Positions 1 through 9,055 are shown, counted from the stretch's first letter. The stretch: DNA of 39,096 nucleotides from Halioglobus sp. (GCA_020443345.1 JAGRIH010000041.1:1-39096); one strand, 5' to 3'. Notes: generated by a model from the letters alone, not told the origin. Made by a program: numbers and translations.

Positions 1-2
1 CG

Positions 3-845
3 TTTGCCCGCAATCCCATGAACCTCGCCAATCTCGGCTACGATATGCAGGTGATCAGCGGCGGCCGCTTCGTGCTGGGGCTCGGGACCCAGGTCAAGCC
101 ACATATCGAAAAGCGTTTCAGCGCCACCTGGTCGAAACCCGCCAGGCGCATGCGCGAAATCGTCCTGGCCATTCGCGCGATCTGGGATACCTGGGAGGGG
201 AACGCTGAGCTCAAGTTCAAGGGCGAGTTTTATACCCACACGATCATGATTCCCGCCTTTAACCCCGGACCCAACCCCTACGGGCTGCCTCCCATCTTTA
301 CCGGAGGGTTTGGGCCGTTAATGACGCAGGTGGCGGGGGAGGTTGCCGACGGTTTTATCGCACACCCCTTTAACACCCGTAAATCGCTGCTGGAGAATAC
401 CCTTCCCGCACTGGACAAAGGCCTGGCTATCTCGGGGCGCAGCCGGCAAGACCTGGAAGTGATGTGTGCGACTCTCATTGTGACGGCCGACAACGACGAC
501 ATGCTGGCGGCTTCCAAACTGGCTGCCAGGAAGCAGTTGGCGTTTTACGGCTCAACCCCGGCGTACCTGCCGACACTGGCCTGCCACGGCTGGGACGATG
601 TGCACCGGGAATTGAACGCCTTGTCCAAACAGGGGCGTTGGGATGAGATGACCGACCTGGTGGGCGACGAGATTCTGGAGGAAATTGCAGTGGTCGGAAA
701 ACGCCATGAAATAGCCGATAAACTGATCAGCCGCCTCGAAGGCATTGCCGACAGCGTCAGCCTCACCCACAACCGCATGCCGGACCCGGGACACTGGGCG
801 GACGTCGTGCGCGAGCTCAAGCAACGACTGTCTGTGCCCGAATAA
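3..845 (+). CDS. LLM-class (luciferase-like) flavin/F420-type oxidoreductase, 5' end cut by window edge
   Basis: Member of the bacterial-luciferase-like TIM-barrel superfamily, closest in feel to the F420-dependent-oxidoreductase-annotated group (MSMEG_2256-like); the true cofactor (FMN or F420) cannot be decided here. The frame is open to the window edge and reads FARNP before the first Met at 18, which matches the middle of the family (motif SGGRFVLGLGTQVKPHIEKRF), so that Met is internal and the real start lies outside the window. About 280 residues are visible against a usual 320-350. Downstream come an SDR and a split transketolase on the same strand, so it probably takes part in a catabolic operon that begins upstream. 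The substrate is unknown. Confidence 0.8.
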   Translation, partial: FARNPMNLANLGYDMQVISGGRFVLGLGTQVKPHIEKRFSATWSKPARRMREIVLAIRAIWDTWEGNAELKFKGEFYTHTIMIPAFNPGPNPYGLPPIFTGGFGPLMTQVAGEVADGFIAHPFNTRKSLLENTLPALDKGLAISGRSRQDLEVMCATLIVTADNDDMLAASKLAARKQLAFYGSTPAYLPTLACHGWDDVHRELNALSKQGRWDEMTDLVGDEILEEIAVVGKRHEIADKLISRLEGIADSVSLTHNRMPDPGHWADVVRELKQRLSVPE

Positions 846-945
846 CAGTGTGGCTAGTGAAGTTAATCCGGCCTATTGTGAATTGGAGAAGATTCGCTTG
901 GGTTTCCGGCAACCCATGCACATGCAACTATAAGGAAGGTCCATC

Positions 946-1719
946 ATGACGGAAATTCTGCAAGAACCGAAAACTGGCGTGATCATTACCGGGGGAGCTT
1001 CCGGCATCGGTCGCGCCTCGGCGAGAGCGCTCGCGGAAGTGGGGAGGCCGGTTGCCATCTGGGATATCGACCAGGCGCTGGCGGAGTCTGTTGCAAAGGA
1101 AATAGCGACTGAATTCGGGGTCTCGACGTGCGCCGCCAAACTCGACGTGCGTGAGTGTGAACGCTTTGCCGCAGCCATCGGGGATGCTCGCCAAGCTCTC
1201 GGTACGGTTGGCGGGCTGGTGCACTCCGCGGGTGTCTCCCATCCGGTGCCGGTGGAGGAACTCGATGAGGCCAGTTGGGATCTTGTGCTGGATATCAACC
1301 TGCGCTCGCACGCCCTGCTGGTGAAAGTGCTGCTCCCCGACCTCAGGAGCAATCGCGGTTCGGCGATCGTCGGCATTGCCTCGATCAATGCAATCCTCGG
1401 CAACGGTCTCAACCCCGCCTACAGTGCGTCAAAGGCCGGACTTCTCGCACTTTCGCGCTCGCTCGCGGACCGGCTCGCAGCGGATGGTATCCGCGTCAAC
1501 ACGATCTGTCCGGGCTATATCCGCACGCCGATGCAGGACGAGCCGCTGGCGAATGTGCCCGGCCTCGAACAGGCTTATGAACGACAATGCATGTTGGGCC
1601 GCATGGGCGAGCCGGAGGAGATCGGCCGCGTAGTCCGGTTTCTGATGTCGGACGAGGCGAGTTTTATCACGGCCGAGAATATCGTTGTCGACGGCGGTGT
1701 CGTGCCCTCGCAACGCTGA
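946..1719 (+). CDS. SDR-family NAD(P)-dependent oxidoreductase (FabG-like)
   Basis: A classical short-chain dehydrogenase of 257 residues, the usual length. The cofactor-binding motif GGASGIG is at residues 16-22, and the catalytic set is Asn118, Ser146, Tyr159 and Lys163 (YSASK). The C-terminal end has the usual IVVDGG signature. The common NNAG motif is replaced by HSAG (about 93-96), a mild departure. The acidic Asp40 after the second strand (AIWD) suggests preference for NAD over NADP. An AAGGAAGG ribosome site sits six bases before the ATG. It lies 100 bp after the luciferase-like gene and 56 bp before the transketolase pair. It probably interconverts a secondary alcohol and a ketone; the substrate is not identifiable. 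Confidence 0.93.
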   Translation: MTEILQEPKTGVIITGGASGIGRASARALAEVGRPVAIWDIDQALAESVAKEIATEFGVSTCAAKLDVRECERFAAAIGDARQALGTVGGLVHSAGVSHPVPVEELDEASWDLVLDINLRSHALLVKVLLPDLRSNRGSAIVGIASINAILGNGLNPAYSASKAGLLALSRSLADRLAADGIRVNTICPGYIRTPMQDEPLANVPGLEQAYERQCMLGRMGEPEEIGRVVRFLMSDEASFITAENIVVDGGVVPSQR

Positions 1720-1775
1720 TTGGCAGGGCCTGTGGTTTCCAGCCAGGCTCTATCAGCCGAATCGGGAGGATGCTC

Positions 1776-2645
1776 ATGACTGATCGCTGTGACAACGGCG
1801 TCCTGCAACGCAACCGCAGCGCGGACACGGCGGCTCTGCGCCGCGCAGCCGATGTGCTGCGGCTCGCGGTAATCGATGTCATCGACCGCGCCGGGCTCGG
1901 CCACTATTCCAGTACGTTTTCGGCGGCCGAGATCCTGACCGTACTGTATCGACACGCGCTGCGTCTCAAGCCGCACGAACCCGCCTGGGCCGATCGCGAC
2001 CGCTTCCTGCTGGGCAAGGGCCACATCGCCGTGGGGCTGTGGCCGCTCCTGGCGGAGCTGGGTTTTTTCCCCTCCGACTGGCTCGACACCTTTGGTGAGA
2101 AGGGCGCCCGGCTCCAGGATCACCCCAATATGCACACCGCGCCCGGTATCGACTTCAGCTCGGGCTCACTCGGACACAACCTGTCCGTGGGGATCGGCAT
2201 GGCACTCGCGGGCCGTCTGCAGGGCAGGGACTATCGCACCTTCGTACTGCTCGGCGATGGTGAGTTGCACGAGGGGCAGGTGTGGGAAGCGGCGATGGCA
2301 GCCCCCCATTTCAAATTGGGCAACCTCGTCGCGATCGTCGATGCCAACGGCTCGTGTGCCAGCGGGGAGACCTCCTCGGTGATGAATATCGAGCCCATCG
2401 CGCGGCGTTTCGAGGCATTTGGCTGGCGGGCGGTTGAGATCGACGGCCACGATATCCCTGAGATTCTGGAGGCGGTGGACGCCTTACCCGAGCCACACCA
2501 AGAGCGCCCCACCTGCATCGTGGCGCGCACACTCAAGGGAAAGGGGGTCTCCTTTATGGAAGCGGCCCCGCGCAAGTGGCACGTGGGTTTTCTGGGCACT
2601 GAGGATCGCGCCCGGGCAATCGCGGAAATCAAGGAGCGACTCTAA
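1776..2645 (+). CDS. Transketolase-like protein, N-terminal (TPP-binding) subunit
   Basis: A protein of 289 residues covering the thiamine-diphosphate half of transketolase. The metal/diphosphate motif GDGELHEG is at 160-167 with Asn191 about 30 residues later, and the early HxS/GH segments (LGKGH at 79-83) are present. The frame is open further upstream, but GGAGG at 1765-1769 ends six bases before the ATG at 1776, which fixes that start; an ATG at 1770 would touch the ribosome site. It overlaps the next gene by one base (TAATG), so the two halves are translationally coupled and form a split transketolase. Split pairs outside the pentose pathway often act on unusual sugars or alpha-keto acids. 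Their place among SDR and luciferase-like genes suggests a C2-transfer step in a catabolic route, which is inference. Confidence 0.92.
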   Translation: MTDRCDNGVLQRNRSADTAALRRAADVLRLAVIDVIDRAGLGHYSSTFSAAEILTVLYRHALRLKPHEPAWADRDRFLLGKGHIAVGLWPLLAELGFFPSDWLDTFGEKGARLQDHPNMHTAPGIDFSSGSLGHNLSVGIGMALAGRLQGRDYRTFVLLGDGELHEGQVWEAAMAAPHFKLGNLVAIVDANGSCASGETSSVMNIEPIARRFEAFGWRAVEIDGHDIPEILEAVDALPEPHQERPTCIVARTLKGKGVSFMEAAPRKWHVGFLGTEDRARAIAEIKERL

Positions 2646-3619
2646 TGGGCAACGTGAGTGAGGTGTTTTCGTTTACCGCGGACGAAGGCGAATTCAGCGG
2701 CTGGGCTTCGCTTGGGGAGACGCTGGTCGAGCTGGGAAAAGAGCGCCCCGGTGTCGTCGCTGTTGCACCCGACCTCGGCAGTGCGCCCATTGTCGGGCAT
2801 TTTGGCAAGCATTTTCCCGAGCGCGTGTTTGATTGCGGAATTGCAGAGTGCAACGCCATCTCCATTGCTGCGGGGCTCGCCGCCTCGGGCTGTATTCCTT
2901 TCGTGTTACAGATCGGTGCGTTCAGCGCGTTGAAGTGCGCGGAACAGATCCGCACGGATCTGGCCTATACGCGCGTGCCCGTGCGTATCCTGTCGGCGTG
3001 GTCCGGGCTCTCCATGGGTTACTTTGGCACGAGCCATCATGCCATCGAGGACATCGCGATCACCCGTTCGATCACCAATCTCACGGTGGTCGCGCCCTCG
3101 GACCCGCTGTCCGCCGAGGCGGTCATGCGCGCGACCCTGGACCACGGCGGACCGGTGTACTTTCGCTTCGGTGCGGGCGAAGAGGAGCCGCTTTATCCGG
3201 CATTGCCCGAGGTTGAGTTCGGCAGGTTCCTGACCGTGCGGGAGGGTCGCGATGCCACTATCATCGCGACTGGTGCAGGTGTGGCCTGCGCGCTTGCCGC
3301 GGCGGAGCAGGCAAAAGTGAAGGGATTGGATATCGCCGTGCTCGACGCCCTTTTTCTGAAACCCCTGGATGAGGATGCTATTCTCACCGCGATGCGGACG
3401 ACCGGGCGCCTGCTCACGGTTGAAGAGCACTGCGTTACCGGTGGCCTGGGGACGGCCGTAGCCGATGTGCTTGCACGCCATGGCGTTGGGGGACCTCTTG
3501 CTGTGCACGGCCTGCCCGACGAAGAACTGCTTGTCGCCTCGACGCCCGAATTGCACGAACACTACGGATTGACACCGGAGGGTGTGCTTCGCAAGCTCGA
3601 GGAACTGCTGGTGCGCTGA
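2645..3619 (+). CDS. Transketolase-like protein, C-terminal (pyrimidine-binding) subunit
   Basis: A protein of 324 residues with the pyrimidine-binding and C-terminal transketolase domains. The catalytic glutamate that activates thiamine is Glu68 in DCGIAECN, and the swivel domain (about 190-310) contains the VLDALFLKPLDEDAI and TVEEHCVTGGLG segments typical of this family and of 1-deoxyxylulose-5-phosphate synthase. The ATG shares its first base with the stop codon of the N-terminal subunit. The two chains are expected to assemble into an alpha2-beta2 enzyme. No biosynthetic partner gene for a named pathway is nearby, so I leave the reaction open. Confidence 0.92.
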   Translation: MGNVSEVFSFTADEGEFSGWASLGETLVELGKERPGVVAVAPDLGSAPIVGHFGKHFPERVFDCGIAECNAISIAAGLAASGCIPFVLQIGAFSALKCAEQIRTDLAYTRVPVRILSAWSGLSMGYFGTSHHAIEDIAITRSITNLTVVAPSDPLSAEAVMRATLDHGGPVYFRFGAGEEEPLYPALPEVEFGRFLTVREGRDATIIATGAGVACALAAAEQAKVKGLDIAVLDALFLKPLDEDAILTAMRTTGRLLTVEEHCVTGGLGTAVADVLARHGVGGPLAVHGLPDEELLVASTPELHEHYGLTPEGVLRKLEELLVR

Positions 3620-3647
3620 GGCGGGTCGGGCAGGCGCGGACGCGACA

Positions 3648-3665
3648 CGAACACGTTCGGTTTTT
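3648..3665 (+). terminator. Weak hairpin plus T-run after the transketolase pair
   Basis: CGAAC and GTTCG form a five-base-pair stem with a two-base loop (3648-3659), followed within one base by TTTTT. The stem is short, so this would be a weak intrinsic terminator at best. The next gene starts 33 bases later on the same strand. Confidence 0.25.
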
Positions 3666-3697
3666 GATGATCCGGGAGTAGCAGGAGTGCTGTACTG

Positions 3698-4543
3698 ATG
3701 GACTGGAAAAACAAGGTCGCTGTAATCACCGGAGCCAGTAGCGGAATCGGCGCCGGCCTCGCGCTCCACTGCGCGCAAGCCGGCATGCATGTGGTTGCTG
3801 CGGCTACCAATTTGAACAAGCTGCAGGAACTGGAACGCCAGATTCACGCGATTGATGGCTCAGTGCAGATTGCCCAGGTCGATGTTGCCGACCCCGCAGC
3901 GGTAGAGCGTCTGGCAAGCGAGGTGTTTGCACGTTTTGGAGCCGTTCATCTGCTGTTCAACAATGCCGGCATACTGATCGACGGCAAGAGTTGGAAACGC
4001 TCCTACGACGAGTGGGACAGAAGCTACAGGATAAATGTTCTGGGCGTGGTCAATGGCATCCGCAGCTTCGTGCCGCGCATGCTCGCTCAGGTTGAGCCCG
4101 GGCGAGTGATCAACACGGCATCTACCGGGGGCCTGTTGTCTGCGGTTGCCTACATGGGCATCTACCAGTCGACCAAGGCCGCTGTTGTCGCTATCTCTGA
4201 AGCGCTGTTTCAGGAACTGGCCATGGAGAGCGCGCCCGTTTCCGTGAGCGTACTTTGCCCGGGAGAGGTGGTATCCGATATCTACAATCGCCCCAGGGAA
4301 CCGGGAGATCACGCCAAACTCAGTGAAGATGAAATGGCGGTGCACGGTATGGTAGCCGACATGGTTGCCAGAGGCATGAGTGCGTCAGAGTACGCCAGGC
4401 GGGTCCTGGAGGGCATTGAAGCAGACAAGTTCTGGATCATCACCCATGACGAGTTCAAGCCGATGCTGCAGCTGCGACCGCAGAGTATTGTGGCCGGAAC
4501 CAATCCACCCACTCTGACGGAGGCTATGGAGCACCAGGGTTAA
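3698..4543 (+). CDS. SDR-family oxidoreductase
   Basis: Classical SDR with 281 residues, slightly long for the group because of a C-terminal extension. Visible elements are TGASSGIG (11-18), NNAG (88-91), Asn113, Ser142, Tyr156 and Lys160 (YQSTK). The sequence resembles the cluster of SDRs seen with steroid and lipid catabolic genes, in which the tail (WIITHDEFKPMLQLR) is conserved. AGGAG at 3683-3687 lies ten bases before the ATG. Its last four bases overlap the convergent aldehyde dehydrogenase gene, so the two stop codons are interleaved and no terminator separates them. The substrate is unknown. Confidence 0.92.
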   Translation: MDWKNKVAVITGASSGIGAGLALHCAQAGMHVVAAATNLNKLQELERQIHAIDGSVQIAQVDVADPAAVERLASEVFARFGAVHLLFNNAGILIDGKSWKRSYDEWDRSYRINVLGVVNGIRSFVPRMLAQVEPGRVINTASTGGLLSAVAYMGIYQSTKAAVVAISEALFQELAMESAPVSVSVLCPGEVVSDIYNRPREPGDHAKLSEDEMAVHGMVADMVARGMSASEYARRVLEGIEADKFWIITHDEFKPMLQLRPQSIVAGTNPPTLTEAMEHQG

Positions 4544-6030
4544 TTTTTTTGGCGCCGGCCAATCATGTTTTCCACCATTTTCAGGTAGCGCTTGCCGTAG
4601 GGCGGGCGCAAACCAAACAGGTCCATGGGATTCAGGCGCGACTGGTAGTAGACCGCCCTGGCGTGACTGAACGCTCTAAAACCGTCAATCCCGTGATAGG
4701 CACCCATGCCGCTGGGCCCCACACCTCCGAACGGCAGTGATTCACAACTGGCGTGGGCGGCGATATCGTTGACACAGACACCGCCGGACAAAGTGCCGGT
4801 GAGCACCTTCTCGCGCTCGGCGTTGTTGCCTTGGCCAAAGTAGTACAGCGCCAGTGGTCGTGGTCTTTGCTTGATGTAATTCAACGCCTGGTCGATGTGA
4901 CCATAGGTTTTTATGGGCAGCAGGGGGCCAAAAAGCTCATCCTGCATGGCGCCCAGGTCGTCGCCGGGTTCCAGCAGGAGGGTGGGAACGATCTTGTTTA
5001 CAGCTTTTGCCTGGTCTATCTCTTCCTGTGGCGCAATTTCGATACACTCGACGCCGGCCGCGCGAGCTTGTTGCAGGTAGCCTGTCAGCCGGTGATACTG
5101 TGCCTCGTTAATGATTGAGGCGTAATCGGGGTTGGCGGCCACAGCGGGATACATCGCCTGTGTGACGATTTTCAACTGCGCCACAAGCTCCTGCATCCTG
5201 TCGCGTGGAACGAGAACATAATCCGGTGCAATACACATCTGGCCGGCGTTGCCCAGCTTGGTGTCGATAATGCAGCGCGCCGCTTGGGCCATATCCGTAC
5301 CGTGGCCAATGATAACCGGCGACTTGCCGCCCAGTTCCAGGGTCAGCGGCACCAGGTTTTGTGCTGCCGCCTGCATGACCTTTTTGGCGATGGCACCCGA
5401 TCCGGTAAACACGAGATGGTCGAACGGCAGGCTGGAAAAATGGCTGGACACGTCCGCTGCGCCCGTTATCACCGCCACTTCCTCCGGTGCGAAGTAGCGT
5501 TTAAACAACTGTTGCAGCAGCGTGGCGGTTTCGGGTGTATATTCCGACGGCTTGATCATCGCCCGGTTGCCGGCGGCCAGAATGCCCACCAGGGGACCCA
5601 CGCTCAGGTACACGGGGAAATTCCAGGGAGCCAGCACACCGATACTTCCCAGCGGCTGGTAGTGTATCTCGGCACGTGCGCCCAACAACCTCTGCAACAG
5701 GGGCAGCGGCCGGGATTCCGGGCGCAGCCAGCGCTGCAGGTGCCTGCCAGTTGACCGAATGGCTGCAATTGGCGCGGCCACTTCTGTCATACTCGTGTGG
5801 GGCGCGGAGCGGTGGCCTGCAAAATCGCTGAGGATGGCGTCGACGATAGATTCGCGGTGGCTGGCAAGCAGGTGTTCCAGCCGGTTCAGCCGCTCCCGGC
5901 GCGTCTGCAGTGACACCTCTCCCTCCTTGAGGAAGGCAGCTTGCTGTGCCTGCAGCAGCCGCTCCATATCCTGGATCCCGGATGGTGGGGACACGGCCGC
6001 CGGTGAGCCAGGGGGTGTTGAGTCGGTCAT
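4540..6030 (-). CDS. Aldehyde dehydrogenase (coniferyl-aldehyde-dehydrogenase-like)
   Basis: NAD(P)-dependent oxidation of an aldehyde to a carboxylate. The 496-residue protein shows PWNFPV (Asn137, oxyanion hole), FTGSGAIAKKV (208-218), the LELGGKSP motif with the general base Glu232, and the nucleophile Cys266 in GNAGQMCIAPDY. The Cys context (QMCIAPDYVLV) and the C-terminal FSHARAVYYQSR segment match the coniferyl aldehyde dehydrogenase/fatty aldehyde dehydrogenase branch. The start has GGGAGG nine bases upstream. It follows the acyl-CoA synthetase by 33 bp and so is probably cotranscribed with it. Together with the zinc alcohol dehydrogenase at 9204 it would supply alcohol to aldehyde to acid to acyl-CoA. 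Confidence 0.93.
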   Translation of the reverse strand: MTDSTPPGSPAAVSPPSGIQDMERLLQAQQAAFLKEGEVSLQTRRERLNRLEHLLASHRESIVDAILSDFAGHRSAPHTSMTEVAAPIAAIRSTGRHLQRWLRPESRPLPLLQRLLGARAEIHYQPLGSIGVLAPWNFPVYLSVGPLVGILAAGNRAMIKPSEYTPETATLLQQLFKRYFAPEEVAVITGAADVSSHFSSLPFDHLVFTGSGAIAKKVMQAAAQNLVPLTLELGGKSPVIIGHGTDMAQAARCIIDTKLGNAGQMCIAPDYVLVPRDRMQELVAQLKIVTQAMYPAVAANPDYASIINEAQYHRLTGYLQQARAAGVECIEIAPQEEIDQAKAVNKIVPTLLLEPGDDLGAMQDELFGPLLPIKTYGHIDQALNYIKQRPRPLALYYFGQGNNAEREKVLTGTLSGGVCVNDIAAHASCESLPFGGVGPSGMGAYHGIDGFRAFSHARAVYYQSRLNPMDLFGLRPPYGKRYLKMVENMIGRRQKN

Positions 6031-6063
6031 GGTTGCGGCCTCCCGGCAACATTTCCAGTGGGC

Positions 6064-7812
6064 TTATTCGCCGGGCGGTATTCCCAGTCGTGCGAGCGTT
6101 GCGTTATCCATCGGGCTGTAAGTTTCCCTGTCGGTGTCGAGAACGTAGAGCAGGTCGCTGTCATTGATTTTCTTATAAGCGGCTTTTTGCAGATCCACTT
6201 TGCGCAGTTTGAATGTGCTGGTGATATCGGCCTGTTCCGATATTCGCAAAAATACCGGTACGGCGTAGCCAGGTAAGGCGGTGGTTGCCAGTTGATAAAA
6301 ACTGTCGGGGTCGAATTGCCGCCCGCTCTGCATCACCAGCGCGGCCATACCCGCGCGCCCTTCATGGCCGGGAATGTTGACCCCATAAACCGTAAGCAGT
6401 TCAAGGCCCGCGTAGCCTCCCAGCGCATTGGCCACTTCTGAAGTCGACACGTTTTCACTCTTCCAGCGGAAGGTGTCGCCGATTCGGTCGACGAAATAGT
6501 AGTAGTCGTCCTCGTCCCTGCGAAGCAGATCTCCCGTACGGAACCATCGATCCCCGGTTTGAAACACATCGTGCAGAATCTTCTGTTGCGTGGCCTCGAG
6601 GTCGGTGTAGCCGCTGAAACGGCCCGCCCCGACACCGGGGATCTGCACGATATTGCCCAGTAGTTCTCCCACTTCTCCCGCTGCGCATTCGATGAGCGTG
6701 CCATCGGGATTGCGCGGGTAGTCGTTGCCGCCTAAATCGTATTTTACCAGGCGGGCGTTACTGCGCTCTTTGAAGGGAATGCGCCCGCAAGACCCCACCT
6801 TGTTGTCGACATTGATTAAATTGCAGTTGATCTCGGTCCCCCCGTAGCCCTCGGCGATCGTCTCCACACCAAAGCGCTGTTGGAAGCGCGGCCACAGCTC
6901 AGCCGCAAGCCCCGCTCCGCTCATCAGCTTCAAGCTGTGCTCGCGGTCTTCTTTTCGCGCTGGCTGGTTGAAAAGGTAGCGACACATTTCACCGCTGTAC
7001 TGGGTGACGGTGACGCCGTATTGCCTTACATCGGGCCAAAACCGGCGGGCGCTAAAGCGGGGGCGCAGCACCATTGCGCCGCCGCTGGCGAGAACCTGGG
7101 ACAGTAGCGACATGCCGGCCGCAACGTGATACAGAGGCAGAACGCAGTAAAAGACATCCCGCTCATCGAGTGCAAAGAGACTGCACCATCCGTCACCGGT
7201 TCCCAGCCAGCGCATGTGGGTGACGATTGCCGCTTTGGGCAGGCCGGTGGTTCCGGATGTGAAGACAAGGCTCAGGGTGCTTTCTCCGGTCATGCCCTGG
7301 CGGAGCGTGCGATCGGGGTTGCCATCGGCCATATCATCGAGCTGGGACAAGGGTATGGTGAGGGCAACTGGACACTCGTCCCGGCCGTCGATCGTCGCGA
7401 GATTCTCGAGGCACCGTTCCGAGACAAACAGGATTTTACTGTTGGTGGTAGAGAGGGCGTGACGCAGGGCATTGCCCTTGATGTGCGTATTGATCAGCGC
7501 GGCGATACAGCCGATTTTTGCAAGCCCCATCCAGCAGTAGATAAAATCCGGACAGTTGTCCAGCATCAGCGCGGCGACATCTCCCCGCCGCAGCCCCCGG
7601 GTGAGGGCAAAGTGTGCGTAGCGGTTTGCCTGTCGGTTCGCCTCGCGGTAGCTGATTTCCCCCTCGTCCCAGATGAGAAAGCGGGCTTCGGGGCTTTCGG
7701 CCGCGCGCTCCTCCAGCCGGTCTGCCACCGTATAACGTTGTTCCGGGGTGTGTCGCATTGCGCCCGCGGCTAACAGGTCCAGCTTGCGCTGGGTTTCCTC
7801 TCTCGAAACCAT
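6064..7812 (-). CDS. AMP-forming acyl-CoA synthetase, FATP/very-long-chain type
   Basis: Activates a carboxylic acid to its CoA thioester through an acyl-adenylate. The 582-residue protein has the P-loop FTSGTTGLPKAA (184-195), the YGGTE adenine motif, and the hinge region TGDLLRRDEDDYYYFVDRIGD followed by the FRWKSENVSTSEV motif. The ...FTSGTTGLPKAAIVTH context and the NKVGSCGRIPF segment place it with FATP/FadD6/FadD17-like enzymes that take long-chain or steroid side-chain acids. CCTCC at 7823-7827 (GGAGG on this strand) precedes the start. It is the first gene of the minus-strand pair with the aldehyde dehydrogenase and is divergent from tetR; the shared 431-bp intergenic region holds a TetR-type operator candidate. 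Confidence 0.94.
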   Translation of the reverse strand: MVSREETQRKLDLLAAGAMRHTPEQRYTVADRLEERAAESPEARFLIWDEGEISYREANRQANRYAHFALTRGLRRGDVAALMLDNCPDFIYCWMGLAKIGCIAALINTHIKGNALRHALSTTNSKILFVSERCLENLATIDGRDECPVALTIPLSQLDDMADGNPDRTLRQGMTGESTLSLVFTSGTTGLPKAAIVTHMRWLGTGDGWCSLFALDERDVFYCVLPLYHVAAGMSLLSQVLASGGAMVLRPRFSARRFWPDVRQYGVTVTQYSGEMCRYLFNQPARKEDREHSLKLMSGAGLAAELWPRFQQRFGVETIAEGYGGTEINCNLINVDNKVGSCGRIPFKERSNARLVKYDLGGNDYPRNPDGTLIECAAGEVGELLGNIVQIPGVGAGRFSGYTDLEATQQKILHDVFQTGDRWFRTGDLLRRDEDDYYYFVDRIGDTFRWKSENVSTSEVANALGGYAGLELLTVYGVNIPGHEGRAGMAALVMQSGRQFDPDSFYQLATTALPGYAVPVFLRISEQADITSTFKLRKVDLQKAAYKKINDSDLLYVLDTDRETYSPMDNATLARLGIPPGE

Positions 7813-8243
7813 ATCCCGGTTACCTCCGGCTTTATACCTGGCCGTGCGTGTCGCCTCGGCCAGCGATCAATTAGTGCTCATGCCTGCGGAGCGCGAAACA
7901 CCGCGGCACCGGGTGACATATTGCGCCGTTGGAGCGCGAAGTGATAGACCAACCAGTCACCACCTGTCTCGCGGGGCTTGTTGCAACACTGATTGCGCGC
8001 TGGCGAACCGTTATGGCATTTGAACACTGCCAAAAAAATAACATAGCGAACGCTATGTATGTATACTACTGTCAAGGTTGCACCCTTGCCCGCGCTTTGT
8101 CAATGCTGGTATTGCGTGTCCGGCTTTTTTCAGGCGACCGATGCGACATTCTTGCACGCAAATTTCCGCTACCTTAAAGTTGCGCGCTTGCCGGGTTTGG
8201 ATGACGGTGCATTGCCCATCGCAAATACGACCAGGAGAGTTTA
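7813..8243. promoter_or_regulatory. Divergent intergenic region between acyl-CoA synthetase and tetR
   Basis: A 431-bp stretch without a supportable gene. It must carry the promoters of both flanking genes. The part around 8010-8067 is AT-rich against the surroundings and contains the operator candidate at 8041-8062 and a TATACT -10-like hexamer at 8062-8067 pointing toward tetR. The tetR ribosome site AGGAGAG is at about 8233-8239. No other strong repeat was seen. Confidence 0.6.
8041..8062. promoter_or_regulatory. Candidate TetR operator (site 1, perfect inverted repeat)
   Basis: ACATAGCG and CGCTATGT form a perfect inverted repeat with an AA spacer (8041-8058). A second TATGT half at 8058-8062 gives the same ACATA to TATGT spacing of 17 bp (start to start) as the site at 10326. 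Aligned over 22 bp, the two agree at 16 positions. The location in front of a tetR gene and the form ACATA...TATGT are usual for TetR/AcrR-family operators. Binding itself is inference. Confidence 0.7.
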
Positions 8244-8870
8244 ATGGCAGCGACAAGCCAGGGTAGACGCGCCAAACGGCGGACGCAGGCCGAGCGCAGT
8301 GCCTCGACCCGGGAGAAGGTTATCCAGGCGGTCATCGATTGTATCGTCGAAGAGGGGGTGCAGAATACGACCGCGGCGCGCATCTCACAGCGTTCCGGCG
8401 TCACCTGGGGGGCCACCGCACACCAGTTTGGCGACAAGGATTCAGTTTTCATGGCGGTCGTAGAGCACAACCTGGATCTGATGTCCAAACGAATGGCTGA
8501 CTCGCTGTCGCTGGAGAAGCACTCGCCCCGCGAGAGGGTCGAACTGCTGATAGACCAGAGCTGGGAGCACTGTAATATCCCCTCGTCCCTGGCCTACACG
8601 CAACTGGTGCTATTGAGCCGCAATGACCCAGAAGGCAAGCTCAGGGACAGGCAGGCGCAGTTGACTGCGGAACAGTCCAAGGCTATCTGGGATCACTTTT
8701 TTGGCGATCTGGCGGTGGATCCACAGGCTCTGGAGACCGCTCGCAATCTCGTCTACGCCACACTGCTGGGAATGTCGATTCAGGGCATGGTGGGGCGGCG
8801 TAAACCGCAGTTCCGGCGGGAGTTGGACGCCCTGAAAAAACTCGTACTTTCCACGCTCGATCTTGAATAG
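8244..8870 (+). CDS. TetR/AcrR-family transcriptional regulator
   Basis: A 208-residue DNA-binding repressor. The N-terminal helix-turn-helix domain spans about residues 22-68 (STREKVIQAVIDCIVEEG..., then TTAARISQRSGVTWGATAHQFGDKDSVF), and the rest is the helical ligand-binding and dimer domain. A basic leader (RRAKRRTQ) precedes the domain. AGGAGAG lies four bases before the ATG. It sits between the acyl-CoA synthetase (divergent) and the alcohol dehydrogenase and molybdoenzyme operon (same strand). Similar operator-like sequences occur before tetR, before the alcohol dehydrogenase and before the gamma subunit, so it probably represses all of them and is released by the substrate or a CoA ester. 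The ligand is unknown. Confidence 0.92.
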   Translation: MAATSQGRRAKRRTQAERSASTREKVIQAVIDCIVEEGVQNTTAARISQRSGVTWGATAHQFGDKDSVFMAVVEHNLDLMSKRMADSLSLEKHSPRERVELLIDQSWEHCNIPSSLAYTQLVLLSRNDPEGKLRDRQAQLTAEQSKAIWDHFFGDLAVDPQALETARNLVYATLLGMSIQGMVGRRKPQFRRELDALKKLVLSTLDLE

Positions 8871-9021
8871 TAAACAACAAAACGATAGCTTTTTTTCCAG
8901 TGCAGCTCGGCGATAATGCCGGCCCACGACGGCCTGACCCTGCTTTAACCCGGGGTCTACTTCGCCGGGTTCACCGACAGTTAAGCAATGCAGAAACCGG
9001 CAGTTCGACCCGGTCGGGTAA

Positions 9022-9035
9022 TTGATCCAGGTCAA
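9022..9035. promoter_or_regulatory. FNR/Anr/CRP-family-like box
   Basis: TTGAT-CCAG-GTCAA matches the FNR consensus TTGAT-N4-ATCAA at nine of ten specified positions; the right half GTCAA corresponds to the TTGAC half-site also found in Anr-type boxes. Its centre is 41-42 bp upstream of the start of transcription implied by the CATAAC -10-like element. A single match of this length can arise by chance, so position and context are the main support. Confidence 0.5.
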
Positions 9036-9055
9036 TCGTTGTCTCGATGTGAAAT

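Noticed and set aside
1587-1775. Upstream extension of the transketolase N-terminal subunit
   Set aside because: It overlaps the SDR gene in a different frame, and the GGAGG at 1765-1769 points to the ATG at 1776.
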